Assembly: GCA_003564055.1 (NCBI GenBank) | Contig: PWSG01000307.1 | Span: forward strand, 1 to 8,290 | DNA length: 8,290 nucleotides | Source of the DNA: Syntrophomonadaceae bacterium | Lineage (GTDB): Bacteria > Bacillota > Dethiobacteria > DTU022 | Direction: 5' to 3' | In this document: positions 1 to 5,841 of the stretch, in pieces | Numbering within the stretch: position 1 is the first letter of the stretch | How the letters are laid out: each line of letters begins with the position of its first letter | Translations under genes and position numbers: made by a program | The notes under the pieces: model-generated | Seen by the model: only the letters and a program-made list of their open reading frames with translations | What the model was told of the DNA's origin: nothing | Database searches by the model: none

Positions 1-151
1 CCCCGCACGGGGGGCGACGCTGTTCATCAACCCACTTGCCGTCTTCCTCTGTGTTTCAATCCACGCCCCCGCACGGGGGGCGACTAGGTTTAGCGAAATG
101 AACATCGGCATTATAGAGGGTTTCAATCCACGCCCCCGCACGGGGGGCGAC
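1..151 (-). CRISPR. Leader-proximal end of a type I-C CRISPR array
   Basis: Two complete identical 32-bp repeats lie at 53-84 and 120-151. The last 18 bp of a third repeat are at 1-18, so the array continues beyond the left edge. Spacers are 19-52 (34 bp) and 85-119 (35 bp). On the plus strand the repeat begins GTTTCAATCCACGC and ends ACGGGGGGCGAC. Its reverse complement begins GTCGCCCC and ends GGATTGAAAC, the usual crRNA sense of type I-C repeats, so the array should be transcribed leftward like the cas genes. In repeat 53-84 the arms 64-70 and 76-82 form a 7-bp GC-only hairpin with a 5-nt loop. Cutting at its base leaves exactly 11 nt (53-63), the expected type I-C 5' handle. The repeat at 120-151 is leader-proximal and should be the integration site. 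Confidence 0.98.
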
Positions 152-190
152 CCCTACCTTTAGAATTCCCTTAAACTACTGCATGTAATT

Positions 191-219
191 TGTATAAAAT
201 GCGAACCATGCAAAATCAA
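191..219 (-). promoter_or_regulatory. Candidate sigma-A promoter for pre-crRNA
   Basis: Read on the minus strand, a -35-like TTGATT (214-219) is followed by a 17-bp spacer and a -10-like TATACA (191-196). Each box matches 4 of 6 consensus bases, and the spacing is optimal. Transcription would start near 184, giving about 33 nt of leader RNA before the first repeat base at 151. One TGCGAAC copy (200-206) lies inside the spacer, where a bound protein could affect polymerase. The call rests on pattern only; the region is AT-rich, so a chance match is possible. Confidence 0.45.
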
Positions 220-275
220 TGTTTATATTACATTAAAAGACACCCAAAATCTTTGTTTTTGCTTCAACCATTGAG

Positions 276-317
276 GTGCGAACACCACACCTTTTTCTGT
301 TAGCTTCAGGTTCGCAC
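276..317. repeat. 8-bp inverted repeat in the leader, next to cas2
   Basis: GTGCGAAC at 276-283 and GTTCGCAC at 310-317 are perfect inverted copies separated by 26 bp, immediately downstream of the cas2 stop. A third, direct 7-bp copy sits at 200-206. In minus-strand RNA the left arm can alternatively fold locally as GGUG-UUCG-CACC (275-286). There is no following U-run, so it does not look like an intrinsic terminator. Likely roles, by inference, are a protein-binding site for spacer integration or an mRNA 3' structure after cas2. Confidence 0.6.
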
Positions 318-318
318 T

Positions 319-609
319 TCAGATTATCATCGAACATTCAGGGTCATAAGTTGCTTTAGCGCCCACATGTTCAACCCTTTTCTTCCAGTTACTGCCCAAA
401 AAGTAGTAACGTAGACTGTCTTCATCTTTGTCCATGGTTTTTTCTAATTTATTTCTTAGTGCAGCGAACTGCGCCGGGTCGAGCAGGCATTCGAACACCG
501 AGTTTTGCACCCGCTGTCCATGGTTGACGCATTGTTTTGAGATCAACCTTAACCGTTTTCTGCCTTCAGGGGTTGTGGTGCTTACGTCGTAAGTGATTAA
601 CACCATCAT
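319..609 (-). CDS. cas2: CRISPR-associated protein Cas2
   Basis: This is a 96-residue Cas2 of normal family length. It starts with the beta strand MMVLITYDVS carrying the conserved Asp (residue 8), and later has FECLLD (about 39-44) and SLRYYFLG (about 65-72), typical of type I-C Cas2. Cas2 dimers bridge two Cas1 dimers in the integrase that inserts spacers at the leader-repeat junction; the family fold is ferredoxin-like. The start is one of two adjacent ATG codons (607-609 or 604-606), preceded by AGGTGGTGA at 619-627. It lies 42 nt after the cas1 stop, the longer gap in the adaptation block, and is the last gene of the operon before the leader. Nothing looks broken. Confidence 0.97.
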   Translation of the reverse strand: MMVLITYDVSTTTPEGRKRLRLISKQCVNHGQRVQNSVFECLLDPAQFAALRNKLEKTMDKDEDSLRYYFLGSNWKKRVEHVGAKATYDPECSMII

Positions 610-651
610 TATTTAAGTTCACCACCTATTCATTTTTCAAAGAACAGCATA

Positions 652-1686
652 TTACTTCCAAATGTATGGCGGATAAGTGTTTATGTCGCCTCTTAAGTGC
701 CTTGCCAATAACATTGCCTGCGCATAAGGCAGCAAACCCAGGTTAAGCTTGGTTTCCAGAAAAGGATGAATAGTCTCTTCTGTTTTACGTTTTTGCCATG
801 CTTCGAGCAATGCTTTCCTTCCCGCATCTTTCAATATAACAGCACCCGATTCTTTATTTAAAAAATCGTTTACTGTAAGCTGTTTTCTATTTATAAGGTT
901 CAGCATTAAACGGTCGGCAAGATAAGGGCGAAATTCTTCCATTAGGTCCAGGGCAAGCCCCATTCTACCAGGTTTATCGCGGTGCAGAAAGCCGACGTAA
1001 GGATCTAGACCGACCGTCAGCAGTGCTGATTTGGTCTCGTGTAGAAGCAGTGTATATAAAAATGAAAGCAAGGCATTAACATTGTCAAGCGGGGGGCGCC
1101 TGTTTCTTCCTTGCATTGTAAAATGTTCTTTCTGCTTTATAATAAGCTTGTTCAATACAGAAAAATAGGCACGTGCTGATTCGCCTTCGATGCCACGTAT
1201 TTCTTCGGTATTTTTGCTTTCCCTGACTCTGATCATATTGCGGGAAAGCACTTTGCAGACTGCATCAACATCTCCCGTGTCTAAAACTTCACAGTGATCG
1301 CTGATAAAACGACGCAGCACCGTTCTGCATCCGGCTATTTTGCCTACCACAAAAAAACCTGCCATCCGGGATGTTTCGTTTGGGCAATCGGCCATGCGAT
1401 ATTGCTTTCTTCTTAATAAAACATTGCCGCGGGGGGCCCCATTAACCGATGCCAGGTATTTCCCATGGGGACTGAGCATTGAAACGGTTATACCTTTCTC
1501 AACACACATTCCTAATAGGGCAGGGCTTGCACCTAAATGGCCAAATGTAACAATTCCTTCAAGGTAATGTATGGGTGTTCTGAAGACAATTTTATCTTCA
1601 AGCCTGGCAACAACATTTTCCCCGTCTTTAGCCAGGTAAACATCGGGATTTGTTACATACAGCCCATTTAGCATTTTACGCAACAA
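652..1686 (-). CDS. cas1: CRISPR-associated endonuclease/integrase Cas1 (type I-C)
   Basis: This 344-residue Cas1 is the metal-dependent integrase that joins prespacer ends to the repeat. The N-terminal beta domain begins LNGLYVTNPDVYL. The catalytic helical domain carries the GIEGES motif (Glu167 likely a metal ligand), NRRPPLDNVN (195-204), His235 in GFLHRDKPGR, and the acidic cluster Asp247/Glu250 in LDLMEEF. Together these give the expected Glu-His-Asp/Glu site. The start is two consecutive TTG codons (1686-1684 and 1683-1681). The second gives MRKMLNGLYV, which best matches the usual MRKLLNTLYV of relatives, so translation from 1683 is quite possible. An in-frame ATG at 1674 lies too far from the GGGGGG ribosome-binding run. 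The gap after cas4 is only 14 nt and is nearly all repeat-like sequence. Confidence 0.97.
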   Translation of the reverse strand: MLRKMLNGLYVTNPDVYLAKDGENVVARLEDKIVFRTPIHYLEGIVTFGHLGASPALLGMCVEKGITVSMLSPHGKYLASVNGAPRGNVLLRRKQYRMADCPNETSRMAGFFVVGKIAGCRTVLRRFISDHCEVLDTGDVDAVCKVLSRNMIRVRESKNTEEIRGIEGESARAYFSVLNKLIIKQKEHFTMQGRNRRPPLDNVNALLSFLYTLLLHETKSALLTVGLDPYVGFLHRDKPGRMGLALDLMEEFRPYLADRLMLNLINRKQLTVNDFLNKESGAVILKDAGRKALLEAWQKRKTEETIHPFLETKLNLGLLPYAQAMLLARHLRGDINTYPPYIWK

Positions 1687-1688
1687 TA

Positions 1689-1700
1689 GTCGCCCCCCGT
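1689..1700 (-). promoter_or_regulatory. cas1 ribosome binding site identical to the CRISPR repeat end
   Basis: On the minus (mRNA) strand the cas4-cas1 gap reads ACGGGGGGCGAC and then TA before the TTG start. The G-run (1693-1698) sits 6 nt from the first TTG and 9 nt from the second, and is the only Shine-Dalgarno-like element. It pairs with the 16S tail if one G-U wobble is allowed. The same 12 bases end every plus-strand CRISPR repeat (7-18, 73-84, 140-151). Because pre-crRNA is transcribed from the minus strand, it carries the perfect complement of this site. Confidence 0.7.
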
Positions 1701-2363
1701 CTATAGATCTTTTTCCACTTCCAGGAGATAGTTGCTCAGATATTTCTCGGTCTTGCCTTTAAGCTTATCCAAACCTGGTATGCAGACACTTTCCATTGAG
1801 CAACCCTTGCACTTTCTGCTCTTCGTAGCAATCGGTGTCTTCCCATCAGCGTAATATTCATGCATGAGATACGCCAATTCACTAACCCGGCATCTTAAAA
1901 CATACGTGAAAGGAACCCATTGCCTGTGTTTGATAGTGTCATAATACATGTAACCCCCACACAGCGTTATGCCCAGCATTTCTTCAAGACAGATCCCCTG
2001 TGCGCATAGCTGCACTTCATCGCAATCGTCTTTTTTGGGTTTGCCTTTTTTATATTCAACTAGGGTTAAGTTCACAATTTGCCCTTGTTGTTCACGCCTG
2101 ATTTCCAAAAGATCGGCCATTCCGTAAAGGCCTAATTGTTTTGAGACAAGCGGAATGGATCTCTCGATGGAAACTTCACCCCGTGTCTCGGAAAAGTAAT
2201 GATTATCTACCCGCTGATGGATCAGGCGCCCCAGGGCAGTTCCCAGGTTTTCTACCCACTGGTTTTCGACATGAATTAAGCCCCACTGTCTCGGACAATA
2301 GGCGAAATGCTGGATACCAGATAAGGGCAGCAGATCTTCTTCAGCATACATTTTATCAATCAA
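1701..2363 (-). CDS. cas4: CRISPR-associated exonuclease Cas4 (RecB-like, Fe-S)
   Basis: This 220-residue Cas4 works with Cas1-Cas2 to trim prespacers and check the PAM. The Fe-S cluster ligands are visible: Cys23 in YCPRQ near the N-terminus, and Cys185, Cys188 and Cys194 in [11 protein letters not shown] near the C-terminus. RecB-family nuclease residues are His49 (GRLIHQ), Asp84 (GMADLLEI), Glu103 with Lys105 (LVEYKKGK), and Gln118 in the QLCAQ motif. The start is TTG at 2361-2363, overlapping the cas7c stop by 4 nt (TTGA), which suggests translational coupling. An in-frame ATG at 2349-2351 would give a protein 4 residues shorter and cannot be excluded. A GGAAAGAG element within the cas7c end precedes both. 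Length and motifs are intact, so it should be active. Confidence 0.96.
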   Translation of the reverse strand: MIDKMYAEEDLLPLSGIQHFAYCPRQWGLIHVENQWVENLGTALGRLIHQRVDNHYFSETRGEVSIERSIPLVSKQLGLYGMADLLEIRREQQGQIVNLTLVEYKKGKPKKDDCDEVQLCAQGICLEEMLGITLCGGYMYYDTIKHRQWVPFTYVLRCRVSELAYLMHEYYADGKTPIATKSRKCKGCSMESVCIPGLDKLKGKTEKYLSNYLLEVEKDL

Positions 2364-3280
2364 ACTCTTTCCAGCAGGTTAATGCTTTCGGGTATGACGT
2401 CTTTGTTAATGGTTACTTCATAGTCGCTGTATTCCCTGGCAGGCTTGCCCGGATCTTTTCTTTTAACAGAAATTGCATCAAAAAGATCCTGAACCGGTGC
2501 ATCACCCATGCTGGAATTGTGTTCAAATATAACAAGCTTTCTTGTGCCCATCAACCCCCGGGCAGCGGAACGATCATGCTCGAACATTATTTCAAGTGCC
2601 TCCCACAACAGGTTTAAGTCGTCTCCGGAAAAACCTGTTTGCGCTGCAAACGGGGCCGATATAAAGCCGTGTGTGCGATACAGACCGTAGGGAACGGTAA
2701 ACTTGCGCCCCATGGTTCGATTGTCGCCTCCCTGTTTTTCGGCATCCGCTTCGGTAGTAACTGCCATGCGGGTGATACTGTGTTCAAGTGATACGATTGG
2801 ATCTACAGAGCGGGCAAAAGTAAGTTGAGCCGGGCCGCGAACCTGGCCTGCATTGGCGCCTGTTGTTAGGACTGCCCCAAATGTCCTGATGTCATAAAAG
2901 TTTTTGCACATAAAAGCTCTGGCCTTTTCTATTTCTGCACCCTGCCCGTGACCGGGCTTGTTCCTTTTCTGGCCATCTTTCGGATCTGCAGGGTCCTCCT
3001 GCAGGTCAACGCCCAGGCTTAAGTAGGCCTGTTCTATAGCGCTGTTCAGAACCGATTTTTCCTTGATAAATATACTGTAAGGAGCCTGGTTGTTATGTTT
3101 AAGCCCAACATAATTGCGCACCTTCCGCTTCAGGCATACATCAGTAACGAGGCCGTGGCCAGTTTCTGCATCAACACGGGGCAGGTTGCCGGCGTCGGGG
3201 TCACCATTAGGATTGCCGTCTTTTACATCAAAGAGGATAACAAAATCATATCTTTTGTTAACTGCTGTCCCTTTATCCAT
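2360..3280 (-). CDS. cas7: Type I-C Cascade backbone protein Cas7c (Csd2)
   Basis: This 306-residue protein belongs to the Csd2/Cas7 family. It forms the multi-copy helical backbone of the complex along the crRNA spacer. Recognisable segments are [13 protein letters not shown] (23-35), [10 protein letters not shown] (128-137), GQVRGPAQ (145-152), SITRMAVT (168-175) and the [16 protein letters not shown] stretch (187-202); all are family signatures rather than enzyme motifs. The ATG start at 3278-3280 follows AAAGGG about 12 nt upstream and lies 47 nt after the cas8c stop, the largest gap in the operon. That gap may give cas7c its own ribosome loading, fitting its high copy number in the complex. 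The ATG at 3302-3304 in the gap is out of frame. The gene overlaps cas4 by 4 nt. Confidence 0.97.
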   Translation of the reverse strand: MDKGTAVNKRYDFVILFDVKDGNPNGDPDAGNLPRVDAETGHGLVTDVCLKRKVRNYVGLKHNNQAPYSIFIKEKSVLNSAIEQAYLSLGVDLQEDPADPKDGQKRNKPGHGQGAEIEKARAFMCKNFYDIRTFGAVLTTGANAGQVRGPAQLTFARSVDPIVSLEHSITRMAVTTEADAEKQGGDNRTMGRKFTVPYGLYRTHGFISAPFAAQTGFSGDDLNLLWEALEIMFEHDRSAARGLMGTRKLVIFEHNSSMGDAPVQDLFDAISVKRKDPGKPAREYSDYEVTINKDVIPESINLLERV

Positions 3281-3327
3281 ATTAAAATTACACCCTTTCT
3301 TTTCATATGTTTTATTCAGGCGGAGCT

Positions 3328-3711
3328 CTATTCTGTAGCGATAACTTCTTCTATCTTTTCTTCAACCGCTTTTTTGGTGAAGAAAGCCTGCCTTTGGTGG
3401 TAATAACCGATTGCAAAACGGCCCTGCTCGTGAATGTCAAGATGCGCGGGAAAATCGTTTAAATTGCCCATTATTTCACCCAGCAATCGCTCAAAGCTAA
3501 CTACCCTGCCCCTGTTGTCAAGTTTAGCAAGATGATGATTCTTTAAGCGCATGAGATTTGTAAATGCGGTGACCGGTGCGGCGCAGGCTGCGCCGTAGTA
3601 ACGTTCACGAATGGTTGCATTGATGCCCGGATTCGCTTCTTCCTGAATCTTTTCTAGGGTAGCGAATAACCTTCCTAACTGGTAGCCTACCGATGGTTGT
3701 GTATTATCCAA
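3328..3711 (-). CDS. cas11c: Cas11c small subunit translated from inside cas8c
   Basis: An in-frame TTG at 3709-3711 (codon 462 of cas8c) is preceded by AAGGAGGTGA (3720-3729), an almost complete match to the anti-Shine-Dalgarno sequence, with 8 nt between them. Translation from it gives 127 residues beginning [13 protein letters not shown] after the initiator and sharing the cas8c stop. Type I-C systems are known to make a separate Cas11c small subunit from an internal start in cas8c, covering roughly its last 120-130 residues. The position and size here fit that exactly. Cas11c lines the belly of the Cascade complex and stabilises the target and non-target strands. The predicted protein is helical and carries basic stretches such as RLKNHHLAK. 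Standard gene callers would miss it because it is nested and starts with TTG. Confidence 0.87.
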   Translation of the reverse strand: MDNTQPSVGYQLGRLFATLEKIQEEANPGINATIRERYYGAACAAPVTAFTNLMRLKNHHLAKLDNRGRVVSFERLLGEIMGNLNDFPAHLDIHEQGRFAIGYYHQRQAFFTKKAVEEKIEEVIATE

Positions 3712-5094
3712 ACTGTAAGTCACCTCCTTGTGTTTTGGGCTGGGGTAAAATCGATAGTAACGGTTCAAATATGCTTTAAGGAGCGCTGCGCGAACCGGTT
3801 TAACCCTGTATTTTGTATCGCTGCGTATCCGCCGCAGCGCTGCCTGCAGCAGGGTTGCGGGATATGGCGTTCCTTCGAGGATGGAGCGCATAAAATCGCC
3901 GGTCAGGTTTGGCAGGATATTCTCGCTTTTATCCTGTGTGGCTATGTTGACAAGCGTTCTCCAAACCGAATAATATTCTGGTTCGCCCGGTGGTTTAATT
4001 ATAGAAAAATCTTCAAAATGCCGCATGATCCGTTCTGCGTACCTGGCAATGGTATCTGTATGCCAGAACCGCACGGAAATCCTGGCGGAATTTGGAGACA
4101 GCCCAAGTATATAGAACATGGTGTCTCCAGTATCGTCCAGGTAGGCTCCGCTCTTTACCGATTCGAAAAGCGATTTTATTTTGTCCACACTAACCGCCGG
4201 ATCGTCTTTAGGGGGCTCTTTAAAAAATGAAGAAAAATCCGATTCGAAAGAAGATTGGTCTTCTGACCAAAAAACCATGGTTGTGTTGCCTATGTTAAGA
4301 CGCTGGTTGCTTGATTTAAGCAGCGCGTTTAGGGCAGTGACATAAGCAAACTCCGAAGATTTTATGATAGGTGCATTATAACCCTGCTCTTTACCATAAG
4401 AATCATAACCGCTTTTCTTCTGGATTCCGACAAGACTTTTTGTATCTTTATTAATTGGTGTCCGCCCATGTGTCCTGGCAATAACCCCTTCTTCACCGGT
4501 AATGAGGCAAATGCCCGTTTTGCCGGCTTCCTGATCGCCCGGGCTATCGCTTTTGTTTAAACTGGTTTTGACATACTCTTGGACTGCCTTGCGGCAGGGT
4601 ACGGGAACATCGGATACAAGGCTGAACGCCATATTGCACTGCGGTGCTTTAAGGCAATCTTCAACCTGTGGCGATTCGAGAACTTTTTTTATTTCGCCCG
4701 TCTCATAAAACTTTACAACAGCGCTTACGCCCTCATCGCTTAACAGTTCGGGAGGCAGGGTTTTTAGAGAGTTTAACCATGTATGGTGCTGTTTTTCGGA
4801 TTTGGCATCAGTTTCAGGCAGCCCCAGCAGGTAGCCGATATGGTCCCACAACAGAAATGTGGTTGCATAGCTTTTGCTGCCGGACCTTTTTTCGGACCTG
4901 GGCAGCAAGTATTTTTTCGCTATAAGCTTATTGCCTACTTTCTCCCGCGTGTCTTCGATGTTAATAAATCGGCCATTTCTATCGATGACAATTAGGAATT
5001 GCAGCTCTTTAATTTCAAACCCTTCCGGCGCTATGCCACTGTCAGGGTCGGCGGCGCGGCGATCGTAGTACTCCTTCAAAGCATGCAGGATCAT
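3328..5094 (-). CDS. cas8c: Type I-C Cascade large subunit Cas8c (Csd1)
   Basis: This 588-residue Csd1-family protein has normal length for the type. Cas8c recognises the PAM and starts target unwinding in the I-C complex; no catalytic activity is expected. Family landmarks are [11 protein letters not shown] near the N-terminus (33-43), the segment [20 protein letters not shown] (75-94), and the central [20 protein letters not shown] (194-213). The C-terminal alpha-helical part from about residue 462 corresponds to Cas11c and contains [15 protein letters not shown] and [10 protein letters not shown]. The ATG start overlaps the cas5c stop as ATGA (5091-5094). It is preceded by GAGGTGA at 5099-5105 inside the end of cas5c, so the two are likely translationally coupled. 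A second product is probably made from its 3' end (see cas11c). Confidence 0.97.
   Translation of the reverse strand: MILHALKEYYDRRAADPDSGIAPEGFEIKELQFLIVIDRNGRFINIEDTREKVGNKLIAKKYLLPRSEKRSGSKSYATTFLLWDHIGYLLGLPETDAKSEKQHHTWLNSLKTLPPELLSDEGVSAVVKFYETGEIKKVLESPQVEDCLKAPQCNMAFSLVSDVPVPCRKAVQEYVKTSLNKSDSPGDQEAGKTGICLITGEEGVIARTHGRTPINKDTKSLVGIQKKSGYDSYGKEQGYNAPIIKSSEFAYVTALNALLKSSNQRLNIGNTTMVFWSEDQSSFESDFSSFFKEPPKDDPAVSVDKIKSLFESVKSGAYLDDTGDTMFYILGLSPNSARISVRFWHTDTIARYAERIMRHFEDFSIIKPPGEPEYYSVWRTLVNIATQDKSENILPNLTGDFMRSILEGTPYPATLLQAALRRIRSDTKYRVKPVRAALLKAYLNRYYRFYPSPKHKEVTYSLDNTQPSVGYQLGRLFATLEKIQEEANPGINATIRERYYGAACAAPVTAFTNLMRLKNHHLAKLDNRGRVVSFERLLGEIMGNLNDFPAHLDIHEQGRFAIGYYHQRQAFFTKKAVEEKIEEVIATE
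3720..3729 (-). promoter_or_regulatory. Internal Shine-Dalgarno for cas11c
   Basis: AAGGAGGTGA lies within the cas8c reading frame, where it encodes Lys-Glu-Val-Thr. It is the strongest ribosome binding site I see in the window, stronger than those of the annotated genes. Such a site in the middle of a coding region is best explained by internal initiation at the TTG 8 nt downstream. The GTG within the site itself is too close to serve as the start. Confidence 0.88.
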
Positions 5095-5825
5095 CCCCTC
5101 ACCTCAATTCGTCTGCGGTCAGTGTTGATAACCCCGTTTTCCATTAGAGCCCGAAAGAAAAGCGGGCGGGGATTATCAATATCTTGCCCGAAGTCCATAT
5201 CGTAGAGCATAAATCCCAGGTCTCTTGTTTCATCAATGGTATTGGCAGGTTCCGACGCTGGATCTACCAGTTTGAAGCTGCAGGCGAATTCACGGCAGCC
5301 TAAATAGGGGCGGTGAAAACACTGGCCTTTAAGGGCTCGCCGTTCAAACATCGAGGCGTATTTTGCAGGCGTTTCATCATCCGCACTGTTGTTTAACGGT
5401 ACCTTTTCCGCAGCCCCGGCTTCACCTGTGTTTGAAGAACTGCCGCTTCTTTCCTCAGGTGGAATAAAGTCAAAGTAACCATGCAGGCGATACTTAACAT
5501 CTTTTAAAAACAGTCCCGCTTTTTGCTGCCTCTCTACTTCCACAAACAGCCCCATAGGCGGACCTTTTTCACCGGCAAGCTGTTTTGATGTGGGAATAAC
5601 GGCTTCTTTGCCCACTTCATTTCTCCTGACCGATACCCACTTAACAGGGTTCAATATCTCGATTGCGGTTATATTCCACCTGATTGCTGGCTTCCACAGA
5701 ACAGCTTCAAAAATTGCCCTTGCCGATGATGGGGTAATCACATCATAGCTCACCCTTTCTACTTTCATTTCCGGACGTGTAAAGCACGCATAATCCCCCC
5801 AAACTTCCAAGCACCAGCTATGCAC
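5091..5825 (-). CDS. cas5c: Cas5c (Cas5d), pre-crRNA endoribonuclease and handle-binding subunit
   Basis: In type I-C, which lacks Cas6, Cas5c cuts the repeat and stays bound to the 11-nt 5' handle. This 244-residue protein shows the family N-terminus WGDYACFTRPEMKVERVSY (9-27), a WKPAIRW segment (44-50), RRNEVG (67-72), KYRLHGYFDF (111-120), CFHRPYLGCREFACSF (159-174) and a C-terminal LFFRALMENGVI (222-233). The residue before WKPAIRW, aligned from memory with the Tyr46 implicated in catalysis in Bacillus halodurans Cas5d, is Leu43; His115 in RLHGYF may contribute to the active site. Residues about 127-151 are a Ser/Gly/Asn/Asp-rich insert, probably a flexible loop. The start is GTG, 8 nt after AAAGGAG (5834-5840), which adjoins the cas3 stop; the gap to cas3 is 16 nt. 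It overlaps cas8c by 4 nt. Confidence 0.95.
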   Translation of the reverse strand: MHSWCLEVWGDYACFTRPEMKVERVSYDVITPSSARAIFEAVLWKPAIRWNITAIEILNPVKWVSVRRNEVGKEAVIPTSKQLAGEKGPPMGLFVEVERQQKAGLFLKDVKYRLHGYFDFIPPEERSGSSSNTGEAGAAEKVPLNNSADDETPAKYASMFERRALKGQCFHRPYLGCREFACSFKLVDPASEPANTIDETRDLGFMLYDMDFGQDIDNPRPLFFRALMENGVINTDRRRIEVRG

Positions 5826-5841
5826 TTAACCAGCTCCTTTC

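Larger units (their letters stand above)
152..318 (-). promoter_or_regulatory. CRISPR leader between cas2 and the first repeat
   Basis: This AT-rich, non-coding 167-bp stretch separates the cas2 stop codon from the leader-proximal repeat. Array orientation and the position downstream of cas2 identify it as the leader. It should carry the pre-crRNA promoter and the signals that direct Cas1-Cas2 integration to the repeat at 120-151. It contains a candidate promoter (191-219) and three copies of TGCGAAC: direct at 200-206 and 277-283, inverted at 310-316. I see no open reading frame with a credible ribosome binding site, and no terminator with a T-tract between cas2 and the array. Readthrough of the cas mRNA into the array is therefore possible. 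Confidence 0.85.

Noticed and set aside
1090..1098. CGGGGGGCG, a 9-base partial match to the repeat inside cas1, and a similar G-run near 1430
   Set aside because: The 1090-1098 run encodes the conserved Arg-Arg-Pro-Pro of Cas1 and the other an Ala-Pro-Arg stretch, and both match less of the repeat. They show that short G-run matches arise here by chance, which tempers the cas1 ribosome-site finding.
2141..2617. 158-codon plus-strand open frame across the cas4/cas7c junction
   Set aside because: It lies antisense to clear cas4 and cas7c, has no recognisable domain and no good ribosome binding site. Its composition is that of a shadow frame.
3235..3304. Short upstream frame starting at an ATG (3302-3304) between cas8c and cas7c
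   Set aside because: It is out of frame with cas7c, only about 27 codons long, lacks a good ribosome binding site and overlaps cas7c.
3697..4230. 177-codon plus-strand open frame antisense to cas8c
   Set aside because: It is rich in Cys/Trp/Phe with no family resemblance and is wholly inside cas8c; the coding signal belongs to the minus strand.
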